This document shows, in pieces, positions 4,914 to 6,604 of a DNA stretch of 6,604 bases. How positions within the stretch are numbered: the stretch's first letter is position 1; every line of letters begins with the position of its first letter. The DNA comes from Planctomycetaceae bacterium (GTDB lineage: Bacteria > Planctomycetota > Planctomycetia > Pirellulales > Pirellulaceae). The translations under genes were made by a program, and so were the position numbers. Location: assembly GCA_002702965.1 (NCBI GenBank), contig PADE01000066.1, forward strand, positions 15,989-22,592, written 5' to 3'. The notes under the pieces were generated by a model that was not told where the DNA came from, did not search any database, and worked only from the letters and a program-made list of their open reading frames with translations.

Positions 4914-6604
4914 ATGGTAGATGAAAGCCCAACCCGACCGACCGACGCGACGGCCGCGGGCGACGCCAAGACGCCACCGGAGGACGAAGTACTGATCGAG
5001 ATCGGGCACAGTGGCTTGCGCGCGTTGGTTTATCGCGGCGGCTCGTTTGTCTTTTCCACCGTCTTTCACTTGGCCGGCCTATTGATCCTGGGACTGTGTA
5101 CGTTCCACAGCGAAATCCAAGAAGAGGTGATTGCCCTGTTGTCCCCCTCGATCGAGGAACAACCGGACGACGTGCCGATTGAAGTCGAGTTAGAGCAGAA
5201 CCTGCAGCCTGCCACGGAAGTGACCCAGGCGGTCTTTGACACCGCATCGGCCGCTGCCCTCCAGGTCGGGTCAGCCGCCGGCTCCGATCGCGCCCCACAA
5301 CTCGATCAGCAGTTGCTTGAGGAATTCAACTCGCCCCAGGTGAAAGTCGAACCTCCCTCGCTGGGCCTGCCCGCCGTGAATCGCGCTTTTGAGGCGCTGC
5401 CCGAGGGCATCCTCGGCGATCCACGGATGATCGTCGACAATTATCAACAGGCCATGGATCAGATCACCCAGGAAATCCTGTGGATGCTCGAACGCGGAAA
5501 TGTGCTGATCATTTGGTGTTTTGACCAATCGCAAAGCATGAAAGATGACCAGCGCGAAATTCGGGACCGGATCAGCAAAGTCTACGCCGAATTGGGGTTG
5601 GTAGATCAGACCAGCGGCAGTCACCTGCTTACATCGGTGACCAGCTTTGGGGCAAATTTTCAGGTTCACACTTCCGCGGACAACCGACCCCGGCCAACTA
5701 GCAACCGCGCGGAAATTCGCGATGCGATTGATCTGGTTCCCGTCGATCCCTCCGGCACCGAGAATATGTGTGCCGCAGTCGGCCAGGCAATCGCGCTGCA
5801 CCGCGCGGTCGCGCGGCGCCGACAGATGATTCTGGTTTTGGTCAGCGATGAAAGCGGCGATCCAAAAAGCAATTTCGCCCTACTGGAACGCGCCATCGCC
5901 GAGGCCCGTGCCGCCCGCTGTCGCGTCTATACGCTGGGGCGTGAAGCCGTCTTTGGCTACCCCTGGGCGCATATTCGCTACCGGCACCCGCAAACCAAGC
6001 GGACCCATTGGTTGCGCGTCGACCGCGGCCCAGAATCTGCGTTTGTTGAACAACTGCAAACCAACGGATTCCACCGTCGCCACGATGCGTTCTCCAGCGG
6101 ATTTGGTCCCTACGACCAGGCGCGCCTGTCCCGAGAATCGGGTGGTATTTTCTTTCTGCTGCCTAGTATTGAGACCAATCTAGTAGGGGGCCAGGCCGGC
6201 AAACGACGTTACACGCTGGACACGATGCGCCCTTATCGGCCCGACTTGCGGGCGCGGCTGTCTGTGGTCGCGGATCGAAACAAATTCCCGCTACGATCGT
6301 TGATTTGGAAAGTCGTCAATGACCTCGACCCGGCGAAGGTGCCGCAGGTCAACATGCGAGTCGACTTCCCACTCGCGGGGGCCCAATTTCTGCCGACGGC
6401 GCGGGCGGCACAGGTCAAGGCGGCAACCTATATCAACTACTTGGGCGCGGCGCAGAAGATGCTCGAGTCCGGTAAACTGTTGCGGGAACAGGAACCGGAA
6501 CCGCGCTGGCAAGCGAACTATGATCTGATTCTCGCGCAGGTGGTCGCCTACCAGGCGCGAATGTACGAGTACGGTGTGGCGCTCGAAGATTTCATCAAGG
6601 CCCC
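4914..6604 (+). CDS. Membrane-anchored vWA-domain protein (3' end outside window)
   Basis: The frame stays open from the ATG at 4914 to the window edge: 563 complete codons and no stop. Residues 1-43 are polar. Residues 44-64 (SFVFSTVFHLAGLLILGLCTF) form one membrane segment, with Arg before it and Glu-rich sequence after it. This predicts a cytoplasmic N-terminus and an exported main body. An acidic, low-complexity linker (about 70-195) precedes the von Willebrand factor A domain. Its metal-binding MIDAS is complete: DQSQS (Asp204, Ser206, Ser208), Thr282 in PSGTEN, and Asp312 in LVSDES. The domain is interrupted between VYTLGRE (338-344) and ESGGIFFLLP (408-417) by about 60 aromatic- and His-rich residues. 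The C-terminal part seen here (from about 430) includes a helical stretch at about 500-563. vWA domains with a MIDAS usually bind protein partners through a divalent metal. The partner and function here are unknown. I recall related proteins in Planctomycetes. Confidence 0.88.
   Translation, partial: MVDESPTRPTDATAAGDAKTPPEDEVLIEIGHSGLRALVYRGGSFVFSTVFHLAGLLILGLCTFHSEIQEEVIALLSPSIEEQPDDVPIEVELEQNLQPATEVTQAVFDTASAAALQVGSAAGSDRAPQLDQQLLEEFNSPQVKVEPPSLGLPAVNRAFEALPEGILGDPRMIVDNYQQAMDQITQEILWMLERGNVLIIWCFDQSQSMKDDQREIRDRISKVYAELGLVDQTSGSHLLTSVTSFGANFQVHTSADNRPRPTSNRAEIRDAIDLVPVDPSGTENMCAAVGQAIALHRAVARRRQMILVLVSDESGDPKSNFALLERAIAEARAARCRVYTLGREAVFGYPWAHIRYRHPQTKRTHWLRVDRGPESAFVEQLQTNGFHRRHDAFSSGFGPYDQARLSRESGGIFFLLPSIETNLVGGQAGKRRYTLDTMRPYRPDLRARLSVVADRNKFPLRSLIWKVVNDLDPAKVPQVNMRVDFPLAGAQFLPTARAAQVKAATYINYLGAAQKMLESGKLLREQEPEPRWQANYDLILAQVVAYQARMYEYGVALEDFIKA

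Noticed and set aside
4440..5298. Two overlapping minus-strand open frames of about 210 codons crossing the MscS-vWA gap
   Set aside because: They overlap the ends of two well-supported + strand genes, are Arg/Pro-rich as expected of antisense frames in GC-rich DNA, and match no family I know. I considered a decayed gene in the 237-base gap but saw no recognisable motif.
5271..5801. Minus-strand open frame of 176 codons opposite the vWA domain
   Set aside because: It lies entirely antisense to the vWA core, including MIDAS residues, so it is a shadow frame.
1..6604. CRISPR arrays, tandem repeats, insertion sequences or attachment sites
   Set aside because: No spaced direct repeats, terminal inverted repeats, transposase motifs or tRNA-adjacent duplications were seen on reading through.

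Overview
The window reads as a piece of a Planctomycetes chromosome, probably of the Pirellulales type. This is an inference from three things: base composition of about 60% GC by eye, weak or absent Shine-Dalgarno sequences, and protein types I associate with that phylum. Those types are a single-pass membrane-anchored von Willebrand A protein with a long insertion, a signal-peptide-bearing MscS channel with an 'ASPRATLRTFLEA'-type leader domain, and a long Arg/Gln-rich coiled-coil protein. No RNA gene, CRISPR array, insertion sequence or phage gene was found. The window looks like ordinary core or lineage-specific chromosome rather than an island.

All five genes lie on the + strand. (1) Positions 1-1155 hold the 3' part of a coiled-coil protein whose start lies upstream of the window. 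(2) A 233-base gap with no convincing gene follows. (3) Positions 1389-1652 encode a MoaD/ThiS-like beta-grasp protein ending in Gly-Gly-Gly. Only 29 bases later comes a D-threonine-aldolase/D-serine-dehydratase-like PLP enzyme (1682-2782), so these two are probably co-transcribed. (4) After 100 bases containing two small inverted repeats comes a five-TM MscS-family channel (2883-4676). (5) A 237-base non-coding gap carries a hairpin, and a perfect inverted repeat that overlaps a TATAAT box. It leads into a large vWA-domain membrane protein (4914 to beyond the window end). This reading frame has no stop codon inside the window, so any scan that requires both a start and a stop would miss it.

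The genes do not form an obvious single pathway. The MoaD-like protein has no MoaE, E1-like or cofactor-biosynthesis partner here. The PLP enzyme has Tyr where the family's metal-binding His is expected. The vWA protein has an intact metal-binding MIDAS and probably works outside the cytoplasmic membrane. The best candidates for new biology are the vWA protein with its insertion and C-terminal helical region, the altered metal site of the PLP enzyme, and the operator-like palindrome in front of the vWA gene. None of these amounts to a demonstrated new system.
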